From NCBI GenBank assembly GCA_037043455.1, contig JAWPHD010003086.1:165077-229076 (forward strand): a stretch of 64,000 bases of DNA, read 5' to 3'. A model generated the notes under the pieces. The model did not search any database and was not told the origin of the DNA. It saw only the letters and a list, made by a program, of their open reading frames with translations. This stretch comes from Cyrtodaria siliqua (lineage: Eukaryota; Mollusca; Bivalvia; Adapedonta; Hiatellidae). Positions 23,520 through 34,460 of this stretch are shown piece after piece. The position numbers and the translations under genes were made by a program. The number at the start of each line of letters is the position of its first letter. Position 1 is the first letter of the stretch.

Positions 23520-23735
23520 AAACATTGGGTTCTTGTTTAAATTTGTAACATTTAGCGTTGAATATTGTAAACTTTAGCGGGCTTCAACAAATTGTAACTC
23601 TTAACGTTAATTGTGTAAACTTCAGCAGGCTTCAAAATTGTAACTTTTAAGGTCGGTTGTATATTTTAGCGTCAAATTTGTAACATTTAGCGTCAGCTGT
23701 AACAATTAGCGTTATTGTAACCTTCAGCTTTCCTA
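23520..23735. repeat. Degenerate short tandem repeat around TTGTAAC-TTTAGCG
   Basis: TTGTAAC/TGTAAAC followed by TTTAGCG, CTTAACG or CTTCAGC recurs about ten times with spacing of roughly 15-35 bp. GGCTTCAA is interspersed. Confidence 0.6.
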
Positions 23736-24161
23736 CACGGTTAAGTATACTTATTAATGACCGCCTACATTGTTTTGTCAATTCTATAATTAATGAAAAA
23801 AGGAAACATGCAGCATACAACAGTTTCAGAATAGAATAATTCCATACGTTGTCACTTAACCTCAATAATTTGGGCCAGAGAAAAAAATAAAAACATATAT
23901 ATATTTCTGCTTGTTGACACACATGAAAAAGGACGCCATCCTAACAGAAATAAAGTACTAAAAGTACTAGGAGTAATGTCCTCTAACACCTCCCAACACG
24001 CGCACCACACTTATTATATAAGCCATACACGAATATAATAAGACATTTAACAGGAAAGATACACTCCTTAAGGTGATAACACATCTGTAAAATTGATGAT
24101 ACCCCTTATAATATTGACATCACATCCCAGAACAAATATATATATTGAGACAAACACTTAC

Positions 24162-24192
24162 CTGGATAACCTAACACTTGTCCTGAAGTCAT
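24162..24192 (-). CDS. Possible first coding exon (MTSGQVLGYPG...)
   Basis: On the minus strand ATCATGACTTCAGG opens a frame of 10 codons ending CCAG|GTAAGTG, a near-perfect donor (phase 1). About 50 bp upstream (plus strand 24244-24252) is TATATATA, well placed for a TATA box. The next exon could not be identified downstream on the minus strand, where repeats and the 23520-23735 array lie. Either the gene continues across a long intron, or this is an orphan promoter-exon fragment. Confidence 0.35.
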
Positions 24193-24243
24193 GATGATCG
24201 TAGCTAGGTGTGAAGACTGCTACGGATGTTGCAGATGTCCAAA

Positions 24244-24252
24244 ATATATATA
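24244..24252 (-). promoter_or_regulatory. Candidate TATA box for the 24192 exon
   Basis: TATATATAT lies about 50 bp upstream of the candidate ATG on the minus strand. A second one (GCTTATATACC on the minus strand) is about 35-40 bp further upstream. Confidence 0.3.
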
Positions 24253-24584
24253 CAAAGTGTCGCAAATTAATTGTATTGATTAGGTATATAAGCACTCCGA
24301 ATGATGTATCTAATCAGCAACTGTTGACAGTATTATACCATCACAATACCTACATGTGTCAATCGAATACAAGATAGCAAAGTCATGTGCATTTTAAACA
24401 TCGCATTAGTTTCATGAACTTCACTCCAGTAAATAGATATAGATTACAACAACAAGTTATGGTATAATCCGGACACAGAATCATCGATTGCTGCAGTGTT
24501 TGTGTAAGTCAGGGTGAGCAGTCAATTTTATTATATCTCAATTAAAACGCCCATGTTAAATCCTCATAGGCAACAATGTGTAAT

Positions 24585-24954
24585 TTCTTACTATCTCACG
24601 CGAGGGTGATAGTGCAGGCTGATAGTAAATCGCAGGGTGAAAGTAAAAAATTATCCAATGCGCAGCTTTGATGCGCGTTGGAGTGCGTACTGTTTCGGTG
24701 ACGTCATCGGCTCAGTATGATTAAATGTTATTTTTAATTCATCATAACTTCAAAAGTACTTTACCGATTTTAATAAACCACCACTCATTTTCTTACTTAC
24801 GTTGTGGTTAAAATTAATGTTTTTGAAAGACAAGAAAAAAAAGAAAAAAATCCGGCAAAGTAAAATCTGTACTGAAAATGAATCTTATTTTGGCACGAGC
24901 GGATTTCGGTATAATAAAATAAATATCACATTCATGAGAGGGTGATAGTAAGAA
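24585..24954. mobile_element. ~370-bp MITE-like element
   Basis: TTCTTACTATC at 24585-24595 is inverted as GATAGTAAGAA at 24944-24954. GAGGGTGATAG occurs just inside both ends, and the left end can also fold on itself. No target duplication could be fixed. Confidence 0.55.
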
Positions 24955-25004
24955 TGTTAACCCTTCGGATATTGATTATCACCCTCGCTTCGCCTCTGGC
25001 GATA

Positions 25005-25165
25005 ATCATATCGAATACGTTCAAATATAAATTATAGATCAGTTATAAATAAATTATATCGAATACGTTCAAATGTAAATTATAGATCAGTTGGAAATAA
25101 ATCATATCGAATACCGTTCAAATATAAATTATAGATTGGGTAGAAATACACTATATCGAATATCG
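25005..25165. repeat. 48-49-bp tandem repeat, three units
   Basis: ATATCGAATACGTTCAAATA is followed by TAAATTATAGATCAGTT. The TCAAAT landmark is at 25021, 25069 and 25118. Confidence 0.9.
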
Positions 25166-25169
25166 TCCA

Positions 25170-26740
25170 ACGTATTAGTGTTTAGTCGAGTCTGGAAAAT
25201 GGTTGTACTGCCAATTCGAATTCTGTAGTTGATTACTAGGCGTAGCAGTTCCGTGATCTGTGTGTCATTCGCGCAGCGCATTCAATTCTAACTTTATTTA
25301 GCAAAAAACATATTTTTTTAGGACGACATTCGCCATGTATAATCTCATTGTTCAGGTCTCGGGAAAGGAAACTATTGCAAATCGGGATGCAAAAACATGT
25401 ATTTTCTAAAAATGAAATTACACACCTCATACCAAATCAATCTCTACCCAGAGTACACTCGTTCCTCATTTGAGTGCAAGGAACGATAACTGCGTGGAGA
25501 TTGATACCAAATATGTATTATGTGATTGACATTCACGATACGTTTTGCACATTACTGTAAATAGAAATGAACCTAACTGTAAAATGAACCTAATTGTATC
25601 AGTTTCATATATCATGTGCAACTTGTTGTGACATATGCTACAACATGTAGCAGTGTATGTATCTCAGGACTGTAAACATGCATCTTAAGGATCATCTAAA
25701 CCACCATTTTGTAAAAAAAAACGTCAGTAAATGTGAACTTGACATACTGTATATTGATTTTGAAAACAAATCTCCATCCTCAATTGTAATGGAAATGTTT
25801 GTATGACATTGTACATTAAAACTGTCGTAAAAATGGGTCTGTGAACAAGGTTTTAGTAGGACTAAACAATAAAATATGACCATCATTTTAGTAAAAACAA
25901 ACGCTGTTTATGCTAAAAAGTCAACCTCATTAAGAAGAAGTAATAAACATATAAAAAAGCCTAGAATGAAAGGCATCTATGTCACTGAAGTGCATGCCTA
26001 GCCCAGAAATGGCAAAAAAGATAGTTAAATATAAATACTCGGCATGAAATTTTGGCCCTGTTAAAAAAGAGAGCAGCCATTTTGGTTCGTTGAAAAGTTT
26101 CGAGTTTTATGACCCTAAACGTACATATACATAAACAATCAGACATAATTGGTCGTTCATAAGTAATAAATATCTTTATATGTGGTCTTACCTAAGGTAA
26201 TCATCCACTTTCAGACCTCATTATAGCCATAAACTTGCATCTGAGTTCAGCTGTCAAAGTGTTTGTTTACAAATTTGCCGCAAATGGACCGAATCACCTA
26301 AACTATTAATTTTATATTAATGCGCCACCATTTAAATGAGGCCGAAACATCGATATATTTTCAAAAGTTAAATAAATGGAACATATATTCTTACCTAATA
26401 ATGTTATATGCGTTAAAATTTCTTTTTGTATTAAAATAATGTTATTGCAAAGAAGTTGTTGTTTTTACCACGTGCGCATACCTTTGCGTGAGTACGAACA
26501 TCCCTTATATGTCCTTCGGCTGCTGGGTTTTGTTGACAATGTGGAATTTTGTCTTTTATTGCGTTTTTCTCTATTTGTGAAAGATATCTTTGCACAGAGA
26601 GGTAGGTATATGTATTTATATTTGAAATGCATTAAATCGAATGGTAAATCTTATATAGATTATTTGAAATTGATTTAAAAAACAGCTATAAACCAGCTGT
26701 CAAATACTCTCCCATCTTATCACACTTTGCACGCTTTTTT
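25170..26740. other. No supported feature
   Basis: AT-rich sequence upstream of the transposase gene. A frame at 26376-26678 is open for 100 codons but hydrophobic and AT-driven, with no resemblance to a known domain. No terminal inverted repeat of the transposon could be fixed here. Confidence 0.4.
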
Positions 26741-27530
26741 TGAGAAATGTTAAAAGTTATTATACGGCGTGTTAGGAGTGCCATTACAACATTTCTAAGC
26801 ATGGGACGAAAATACAAGATAAAAAGCAGGTTTGGCCTGGCTTCAGGAAAATTTAGTGTGGCCAGAAATAAAAGTGCTGGTATTGGTAGGAAACAATATG
26901 AATATAGGACAAAGTTAAATGAAAACAACCCCCTTAGACTGAAAATTGAACGAAAGCAAGCATGTGCATTCAAAAAAGTGAAAAAACTTTATGAAATCTA
27001 CAAAGTGAATGGAAAATGGTTCAAAAGGAACATAAAAAGAAAGTTAAACACTGAAGATGGGAACTACAGGATGGTGTGTCTTATTTCACTACAGAAAATG
27101 ATTGCTGACATAAGCACCCATGCTGCCCTTTGTGTGAAAACTTGTGATATAGCAACTGCAGGTAAATCCCCATTTCAGCTATCATCAGAAATAACTACAT
27201 TTGGTCTAGCATCTGTTATATCTGCAACATGTGCCAGTTGTAAAGAGGATTTCACATTTGAAACAAGCTAAAAGTTATGCACAGAAACAAACTCTAGTTT
27301 TGATATAAATGTACGGGCTGTGTGGGGAACCCTATTGACCGGTAATGGGCAAGCACATCTAAATCAACTATTAGCATCACTGAACTCGCCTTGAATGAGC
27401 CAACAGACTTTCTCCAAGATAGAGTTGACAATTAATCATTGGTTGAAAAACTTGCTAGAGAAAGATCTTGAGGAGGCGATTGAAGAAGAGAAGAGACTAG
27501 CCATTGAATGTGGAAGCAGCTTTCATGAAG

Positions 27531-27818
27531 GTAATGCACCTATCAATGTGTTCCCCAACCGTGGTGGGGAGGAGGTTGGTACGGCAGGCATACCCAGGAA
27601 AATTTACAAATTATTTGTGTAATTTCTAGCGCTAGTGCCGATATTCATGTTTTATTAATTCTTATAGGGTAGGAGTTTATATGAATATAAAATATCCACA
27701 TGTCGGTACGGGCTGTTTGTAATTCCCTAGCATGGGGAATTAATTTCTAACTTCTGTCTAATCCCCCGGGTATGCCCCCACATCACCTCAAGCGGAGTTG
27801 ACATTGATAGGTGCATTA
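27531..27818. mobile_element. TA-flanked MITE sitting at the transposase intron-1 donor
   Basis: ATGCACCTATCAATGT at 27534 is inverted as ACATTGATAGGTGCAT ending at 27816, with TA on each side (27532-27533 and 27817-27818), the pattern of Tc1/mariner-type elements. The T of the left TA is the T of the splice-donor GT, so the element begins at the third intron base. It also explains the GC-rich open stretch after the exon. Confidence 0.82.
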
Positions 27819-27889
27819 AATACACGTCTATAATATATTATTTTCCCTAGGTGCATTAAATACATGTCTATAATATATTATTTTCCCTT
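27810..27889. repeat. 40-bp tandem duplication at the MITE right end
   Basis: GGTGCATTAAATACACGTCT followed by ATAATATATTATTTTCCCTA, twice (landmarks 27811 and 27851), one difference. It includes the last bases of the MITE. Confidence 0.93.
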
Positions 27890-28274
27890 AAAAGACATTA
27901 AAAGTCCATGTTAAATACCAATAGACTACTATTTACTATTTTTCACTGTCTCGCACTGAAGTGCCTTCACTGTGGTCTGGTGACATTATGTTTTATACAT
28001 TCTGTGAGCGATAGTAATTATTATTAGTATATTGTATAAATACAACTGGGGTACCTAGGAACTATTGAATTACATATACTGATAATTTCATGATTTGTTG
28101 ATACATCCCACTTCGGGTGACAGTGGATATTGTCAAAAGTCGTAAACAATATGTTGACATCAGGTTCGCCTTAGTCAACATTACTTTCCTCGTGTTGACA
28201 ATATGCCCAGTCAGCCTCACTGGAAGATATATATTATATAGATATGATAATAATTACTGGTAAAATTATGTAAC

Positions 28275-28609
28275 ATTAAAGAAAGTAACCCGCCAAATAA
28301 TGACAAAATTACACTTCAGAGTCGTTGATCAAAACTCTTTCAATGTGTTTGTCATATAATAATGTAAATGTGTCTATTAAAAGTACAGGTGTATTCATGG
28401 GTTCTTAAAATACCAGTGATAATATTGAATGTACGCTTAAAATGAATTATGAGTTTGTAAGTCTTAATTCGATGCTCCAGTTTGTGTGTGTGGCCTGGCT
28501 GGTTAAAGCCATTTATACTGTGTATATATATATATATATATGCTCGTCAGTAGGTTTAGAAACGGTGTACATATGTTGTAAAATGTGTTGGCGGGATAGA
28601 TACTTTAAT
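28275..28609. mobile_element. ~335-bp MITE, family T3, copy 1
   Basis: Ends ATTAAAGAAAGTAACCCGCC and, inverted, GGCGGGATAGATACTTTAAT. Matches 36674-37013 throughout (GCCTGGCTGGTTAAAGCC, CGTCAGTAGGTTT-GAAACGG). A (TA)n run at about 28517-28541 is internal. Lies in intron 1 of the transposase gene. Confidence 0.85.
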
Positions 28610-28689
28610 GAAAGGGTGTACATTTCAATAACATACTTGTTTACAAGATGTTAATAAAATAAAACATGTGTAATTGCATTTCTTAATTG

Positions 28690-28880
28690 CAAGTAGTACC
28701 AAGGGCCAGTAGCCTCCGGGGCTTATCGCATGATCTGTTGTCCATCGTCAATTTGTCTCTGTCCTTCAGTTAATTTTTTTTTTATATCAGCGCTGTAACA
28801 CTTCCATTTTCTTTTGCATCCGATCTTTACCAAAGTTAATATTGCTGAAGTCTGGAACGACTTTGAAAAACATTATGGGG
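28690..28880 (+). repeat. Weak pearl-like end fragment
   Basis: AAGGGCCAGTAGCCTCCGGGG and CGATCTTTACCAAAGTTAAT resemble the hairpin end and core of family H, but the similarity is loose. Confidence 0.35.
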
Positions 28881-28974
28881 TAATAAATAACACCCACCCC
28901 CGATGCCACCCACCTGAAAAGTGATTTTTATTTTTTAAATTATTATTTTTCGTAATTATTTCTGTGTTGTTTTG

Positions 28975-29600
28975 GTTAAATCTTACACATAGGTGTGCTG
29001 TGCCCCCATCCCCCCACCACCCCCCACTCGAAACCCATTTCTTTTTTAGTCAATTCTTACAGACTTACGCATATAGCTATCTTATGGTCAATTCTTATAC
29101 ATGACATGGTTTTGGTCAATTCTTACACATATCTATGTTGCCCCACCCCGCCCGCACCCCACTCGAAACCTTTTTTTTGGTGTTTTGTTTTTTTTACATA
29201 TTTCTGTGTTGTTTTAGTGACAGACATATTAATAAAATATTAATATATCTAAATTAGTGTTATTAGGTCTGTGTTTTACTCAATTCTTACACACTTACAC
29301 ATATAGTTATCTTATGCCCCCTCCCCCCGCCCCCACCCCTTGCTTGTTGTTTGGTTTATCAATTCTACACATGTAGCTATGTTGGGACCCCGCCCCACTC
29401 CACCCCATCCCCCAACCATATCACCACCACCATCCGAATTTTGTTTGTTTGTTATTTTACATATCTGTATGTTATTTTGTTTTATCAATTTGGTCCCCCC
29501 CGCACCCCCACACCCCCCTCCTCCCCCACCACCTACCATCATCACCACCACCCGATTTTATTTTGTTTTTACATATGTCCCGCCCTCCAACCCCACACCC
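28975..29600. repeat. C-rich degenerate tandem region
   Basis: Repeats of TCAATTCTTACACATAT-GCTATGTTG each followed by a C-rich tract, at about 28980, 29100, 29280 and 29355. The longest C tracts lie at 29010-29025 and 29490-29535. The minus strand therefore has many G runs. The long open frames here (90-99 codons) are low-complexity Pro/His artefacts. Confidence 0.75.
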
Positions 29601-29790
29601 ACATTGTTTTAGCTTTGTTTTCTGATGGTATATACTGGCTATATAATTAATTATTCTCTAAAAATGGAATAGTCAAGCGGCAGTGTTTTCCGACAGCTCT
29701 TGTTCTCCCCATTTCCACCAAATTGGCCAGGCGATTTTTATCAATAATATCATCATTCAAAAAACAATGTTAAGGAGAGACCATACAACC

Positions 29791-30126
29791 TTAAAGGGAC
29801 ACACGGCAATCTTGATGTTTGTATCAAGCATTCAAATTAGCACCTCAGTTTATCATTCAAGTATCATTTAACTGCTTGCATATAATTAAAAATCAAATTA
29901 TTTTTCCATCTTCTTTGTTATTCCACAAAATGTTGTAAAAATAGAATTATTGGTGCAATATAAGCCACACTTTAGTACTCAACAACCACAGAGTAATATG
30001 TAAACAAACTTTGCTTTGAATTTTTGTAATAATTGATATTAATGATTACAAATAAGCAAGTTATGTAGAAAACCTAACGGGATGCTGTGAGTTTATAACA
30101 AATCATGATGCCGTGTGTCCCTTTAA
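29791..30126. mobile_element. ~335-bp MITE, family T2, copy 2
   Basis: TTAAAGGGACACACGGCAAT at the left and ATGCCGTGTGTCCCTTTAA at the right, about 25 bp of inverted identity. It lies 70 bp before the acceptor of transposase exon B. Confidence 0.92.
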
Positions 30127-30197
30127 ACCGGTAGAGTTATGCTGGGCCAAAAGGGCCTGTTGTTAAAATTAAATTGCTGAAATAATATATTTCACAG

Positions 30198-32206
30198 GTG
30201 TGCCTTCAATAACTATCATATGTGATGGAGGCAAACGTTCACACAAGCATTCATATAATGCCCTTGGAGGGGTGGCCATCATTATTGGTAAAAAAACTAA
30301 AAAAATCTTGCATATTGGAGTCAGAAATAAATGCTGTTATATTTGCTCAAGAGCGGAATCAATTGGATGTGAGGCAAAATCTCATGAGTGTTTTAAAAAC
30401 TGGGACAAATCCAGTCAGGCTATGGAGTCGGACATTATTCTTGAAGGCTTTAGAAAAGCTGATAAGCTTGGTGTGCGTTACATGGAAATTATAGGAGATG
30501 GAGATTCCTCAGTTTTTGCAAAGATCCGAGAAGAAATTCCAGTATGGGGTCCCTTTGTTAAAAAGCTCGAGTGTGCTAACCATATGTGCAAGTGTGTTAA
30601 GACAAATTTGGAGAAACTGGTGGACAATAACCCTTCCTATAAGGGTAAAGGAAACCTCACCCAAGTGAACCGAATCAGGATTGTCAGTGCAATAAGATGT
30701 GCCATACGGATGAGGAGTGAAATGGAAGACAAAATAAAGGCTGCTACACTACTCGCTAACGACATAAAGAACTGTGTATACCACATCTTCGGGCAACATG
30801 ACAATTGCAGTGAAGACTTCTGTAAAAGTAAGAGACAAGAAGGTGTGATTGATCCTGATAAGGAGTTGGATGAAGAATCTGGACATATTGATGAGGCCGA
30901 TCTTCTTTCGGAACAGAGTAGATTCCGGACCGACGGTTCTTCGCTGCAGGATCAGGAAGAAGCAAGAAAAGGATGTAACCGTGCAATTGAAATGAAAGAC
31001 AACCATAAAGCTATGTTCAAAGACATGAGTGTTATTTTGAACAGGGTAGCAGTAAAGAGTGACAGACTAATTGGGCACTTCACAACCAACTTATGTGAGT
31101 CCTGGATGCACGTGCGATCCAAGTTTGATGGAGGGAAAGTGTTCAATCACTTCAACAGATTTTCTTGGCACACTAGATGTTATGCTGGTGCTCTGAGATC
31201 AAACTGGGGTCCTAAGTGGGCTTGTACAGCTTGGGAACAATGTACATCGACACAACCCGGTGAAATATTTCATGAACACTACAGTAAGAAAGAAAGAAAG
31301 ATAGAAATAAACAATATCTGTAAAGCGGGAAAAAAAAGATGGGCAAGGAAAAGCAGGCTAGTGAAACAATCAACAAGCAAGAAAGCAAAAATGGAATATG
31401 GACCAGAATCACTTGATGTTGTTGATGACATAGGAGAGCAAGAATTAAAAGAAGCGAAAACAAAGTATTTGGAATCAAATATTGAAATAAGTACCAGTCA
31501 AATTGAACAGATAGAAGGAAAAACACGAGACCAATCTAGTTCTTTTTTGTGGGTAGAAGAACGAAAAAAACGGTTAACCTCATCTGCGTTTGGTAAAATC
31601 GTGAAACGCAAGACACATATAGCAGTAAAAGCTGTAGTAAAATCTCTACTGTATTCTAAATTCTCCGAAAATATCGCTACAAACATAGGACTAAACAATG
31701 AACAAATAGCAAAGGATGAATACATGAAACTGAAAGAAAATACTGTAGTGAGCATTGAACCTATGGGGCTTGTTATTTCACAACATCACAAGTTCTTAGC
31801 AGCCAGTCCAGATGGAAAGGTTATTTGTAGGAATGGTGACGTGGCACTGATAGAAATTAAAAATGTACTGTACAATAAAGCAGTGACTCTGATGCAAGCT
31901 GCTTCAATGAAGTCCGTAAATAATTTCTGTTTAGAAATACGAGATGGAGAGCTAAAACTGAAAACAAAACACGATTTCTTTTACCAGTGTTTGGGATTGC
32001 TACATATTACTAACTATAAATGGTTGGATTTTGTTGTGCGAACTAAAAATCCTTATGAACTACACGTTGAACGAGTTACACAAGAATGTCAGTTATGGAA
32101 CACTATGCTGCCCAAACTTACAGCATTCTATCTGAATGCAGTTCTACCCGAGTTGGCTGCCCCAAGAGAGGGTAAAATTCCTGGAATAAGAGAACCTGGA
32201 ATATGG
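30198..32206 (+). CDS. Transposase exon B: Mutator-like DDE domain plus YqaJ-type nuclease
   Basis: 669 uninterrupted codons, numbered from V1 at 30200. The N-terminal half resembles the Mutator-like transposase domain of animal transposon proteins: ICDGG (D9) followed directly by KRSHKHSYNA, HIGVRNKCCYIC, IGDGDSS (D100), KLECANH, and NLCESW (E300) before FDGGKVFNH. D9, D100 and E300 are plausible DDE residues. The two residues usually between CDGG and KRSHKHSYNA (WS in relatives I remember) are missing. The C-terminal half has the lambda-exonuclease/YqaJ fold signature: RLTSSAFGKI, AASPDG (D538), LIEIK (E552, K554) and FYQCLGLLHIT, i.e. PD-(D/E)xK spacing. Expected activities are strand transfer and DNA-end processing. 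No stop within the exon although exon A has two. The frame runs on to a TAA at 32228 if the 32207 donor is not used. Confidence 0.82.
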
Positions 32207-32780
32207 GTAAATTTAGTTGCAAACACATAATATATATTGAACACACTGTCCAATTTTATGGGCAGTGACATTTCCTTTCTCCTCATTTTTTATAAACTTT
32301 TTCTCACGTTCAATCTTCCCATTTACCAGTACTTTTATTTTAACTGCCTAATATTTAACTTACCGTATCACTTTATCGTTATTGATAAATTCTACATCAC
32401 GTAATTAATGAGTCACCGGTCTCTCAGTCATGGGTATGTCCGGACATATTATTACTGATTCGAAATATGTTTGCACCTATGTTGTTTTACGCTATTTGTC
32501 AACTCATTATTTAGGTTACATTATTATGGTAGCCAGTTTCAATTCTGGAGGAACACCTCAGAAACGTTACTATAATTGGGATGCCAAATTAGAATTACGG
32601 CCCTCTCTTCACTGAATGTCAAAACTGTCTGACATATAATTTCATCACATGGCACAAGTGAGACTCAAACCCGTCTGCTAAACGTCTGTATATCTTGAAA
32701 GAACCTTAGACCACTGGATTAAAGAAGTATATGTGATAAAAATGGCATATTATGTTGTATTATGTAATGTGGGAGTGCAT

Positions 32781-32847
32781 CCATACCACGACTCAAACCC
32801 AGTGCATTCAGCTACCGAGGCTCCACCAACTGAGCTATCCAACCACA
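32781..32847 (-). repeat. tRNA-like sequence, probably SINE head or tRNA pseudogene
   Basis: On the minus strand TGGATAGCTCAGTTGGTGGA is a good box A and GGGTTTGAGTC a fair box B, about 30 bp apart. The acceptor stem does not pair convincingly and the T stem is poor, so it is not called a functional tRNA. Lies in transposase intron 2. Confidence 0.5.
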
Positions 32848-33329
32848 AATGTTGCAGTTAGAACTGTGTCCTTAAGATATGAATACACTGTCCGAAATTA
32901 GGTACACAAAATATGCCTTGCTTTAAAAGTGAAACATTTCATATTTATTTGTTCTATATTTTATATACTTGCAGTATGAGAACTCGACAAAAACGAAAGC
33001 AGCCAAACACTCAACAAAACCAAGACAGACTACACAGATTGAACCACCGTCACAAGTAGAACTTCCTTCAACAAGCAATTCCTTAGTCACAAGCAGGTAA
33101 GCTTCATTTCCATTCATAAAGGCTATTTTTAAAGTAAATATTCATTGTAATACATTTTACTTAAAATAGCAATCCTGCCAACCACAGTCAAATTGTACAA
33201 AATATGCACACCGTTTGTAAACCTACTGATGATGAGGTATATATATAACTTTCGTATTTTGAGAATCCAAACTCAATAGACACACTATAATTGGCTTTAA
33301 CAATCACCTGAGGATCTTTGCAATGATGA

Positions 33330-33800
33330 AAAAATTGTCCTCTGGCAAATGCGGATTGAACATGTTTTTAACTCTTTCGTTATGTAAGTCTATGTAAAAA
33401 CATGCATAATCTCTACATACAAACTTTGGACCCAAGGGTTGCTGCCATATTTGACCCGAGACACTTCAAATGGGCAAACTTGATAGACCAGGGGTTAGCG
33501 ATTATTAATAATAATAAACAACAACAGAACAAGAGGGCCTGTGCACGCTCTACAAGCTAAAATGGCTCTTATATCAAGGGGTTTCATCATTGAATTCCTT
33601 TCAGTACATGTACCTTTTTACAAGTACAAAACAACAACACCTTCAACCGAAACTCCATGCTAGCAATTTAAAAGCAGGTTTTTTTAAGTTTTCCCTATAT
33701 AAGTCTATGTTAAACATGCAAAATCTTTATCTACAAACTTTAGAAACAAAACAAAAAACGCATCGAAACAGGAAAATGATAAAACTTTTTTTAATTTTTT
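33330..33800 (+). repeat. Broken pearl-like (family H) fragments
   Basis: TAAGTCTATGTAAAAACATG and the GACCCAAGGGTTGC core at about 33385-33450, then a new H start ACAAGAGGGCCTGTGCACGC at 33529 and another core piece at about 33690. Tandem order is scrambled. Confidence 0.6.
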
Positions 33801-33804
33801 ATAT

Positions 33805-33862
33805 ATATATACCTCCACTGGGATTTGAACCCACTGCCTTAGCTTGCCAGTGTACAAGAAGT
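33805..33862 (-). repeat. tRNA-like 3' half (box B) fragment
   Basis: The plus strand GGGATTTGAACCCACTGCC is the complement of a box B (GGGTTCAAATCCC). No box A was found at the right distance. Confidence 0.4.
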
Positions 33863-34460
33863 AATTTAATAACATGTCAATAAAGCTATACTTTCAATTG
33901 GCATATATATATGCATTATTATACATGTATCATGACTTGAACACCTGCATAGAGTTTTGATAAATGTGTCTGTAGTGTAATTTGTCCATTATTTGCCAGC
34001 TTAGTTTCTTTAATATTCTGCATTTTTAGTTCATCAAATGTGCTAATCCGAGTCTTCTCTGACCCTAAAAGCCATTTTTTTTTTTATTGTGGCTTTTTAG
34101 TGCACTCTTCATAATATTATATAACCAACACAGTCATGTTCAGTAAATATATTTCTGGTTTTAATTTTGGGCATATTTATTATATCTCTAACACAATTTA
34201 CCGGTATATGTACAAATTATGCTATTTTGTAGATCTCGGCGTGGAACCAAAGTCAAATTTGTATGGAGGCGCATAAAACATCAGTGGAAAGTCAAGGAAT
34301 CTGTAAAATGGTTTTGTGGAACAGTTTTGGGAGTTGTGCGTGGTGAAGATGGTGTAGAAGGTGTTTATGAAAACAGTATGGCAATGAGGGTGAACCCTGT
34401 GAAGTTGACCATCTAATTCAGGACTTCAAAGATGGACAAGTAAAGTTCATTGATTTATAA

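Larger units (their letters stand above)
26801..34460 (+). pseudogene. Spliced Mutator-like transposase / YqaJ nuclease gene, decayed
   Basis: Reconstructed exons: A 26801-27530, B 30198-32206, C 32975-33096, D 33170-33236, F 34233-34460. A ends GAA-G|GT and B resumes GT-GTG, restoring EGVPSITI. B ends ATATGG|GTAAAT in phase 0 and C starts in phase 0; C to D restores an AGC codon. Exon A opens MGRKYKIKSRFGLASGKF and carries C-x-x-C-type residues (CASC). Exon B holds the transposase and nuclease domains. Exon F encodes KHQWKVKESVKWFCGTVLGV and, one frame over, GNEGEPCEVDHLIQDFKDGQ, a Tudor/chromo-like module seen at the end of some transposon proteins. Defects: TAA at 27269, TGA at 27392, a frameshift at about 34375, and a D-to-F phase clash that may hide another exon. 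Intron 1 is packed with MITEs. The intact product would be about 1050 residues. Confidence 0.72.

Noticed and set aside
27395..27622. Separate 75-codon gene after the TGA at 27392
   Set aside because: The first 45 codons are the end of transposase exon A in the same frame; the rest is MITE sequence beyond the splice donor.
29312..29650. Pro/His- and Gly-rich proteins on both strands
   Set aside because: Low-complexity translation of C-rich simple repeats.
30749..31755. Minus-strand ORFs of 64-104 codons
   Set aside because: Shadows of the 669-codon transposase exon on the plus strand.
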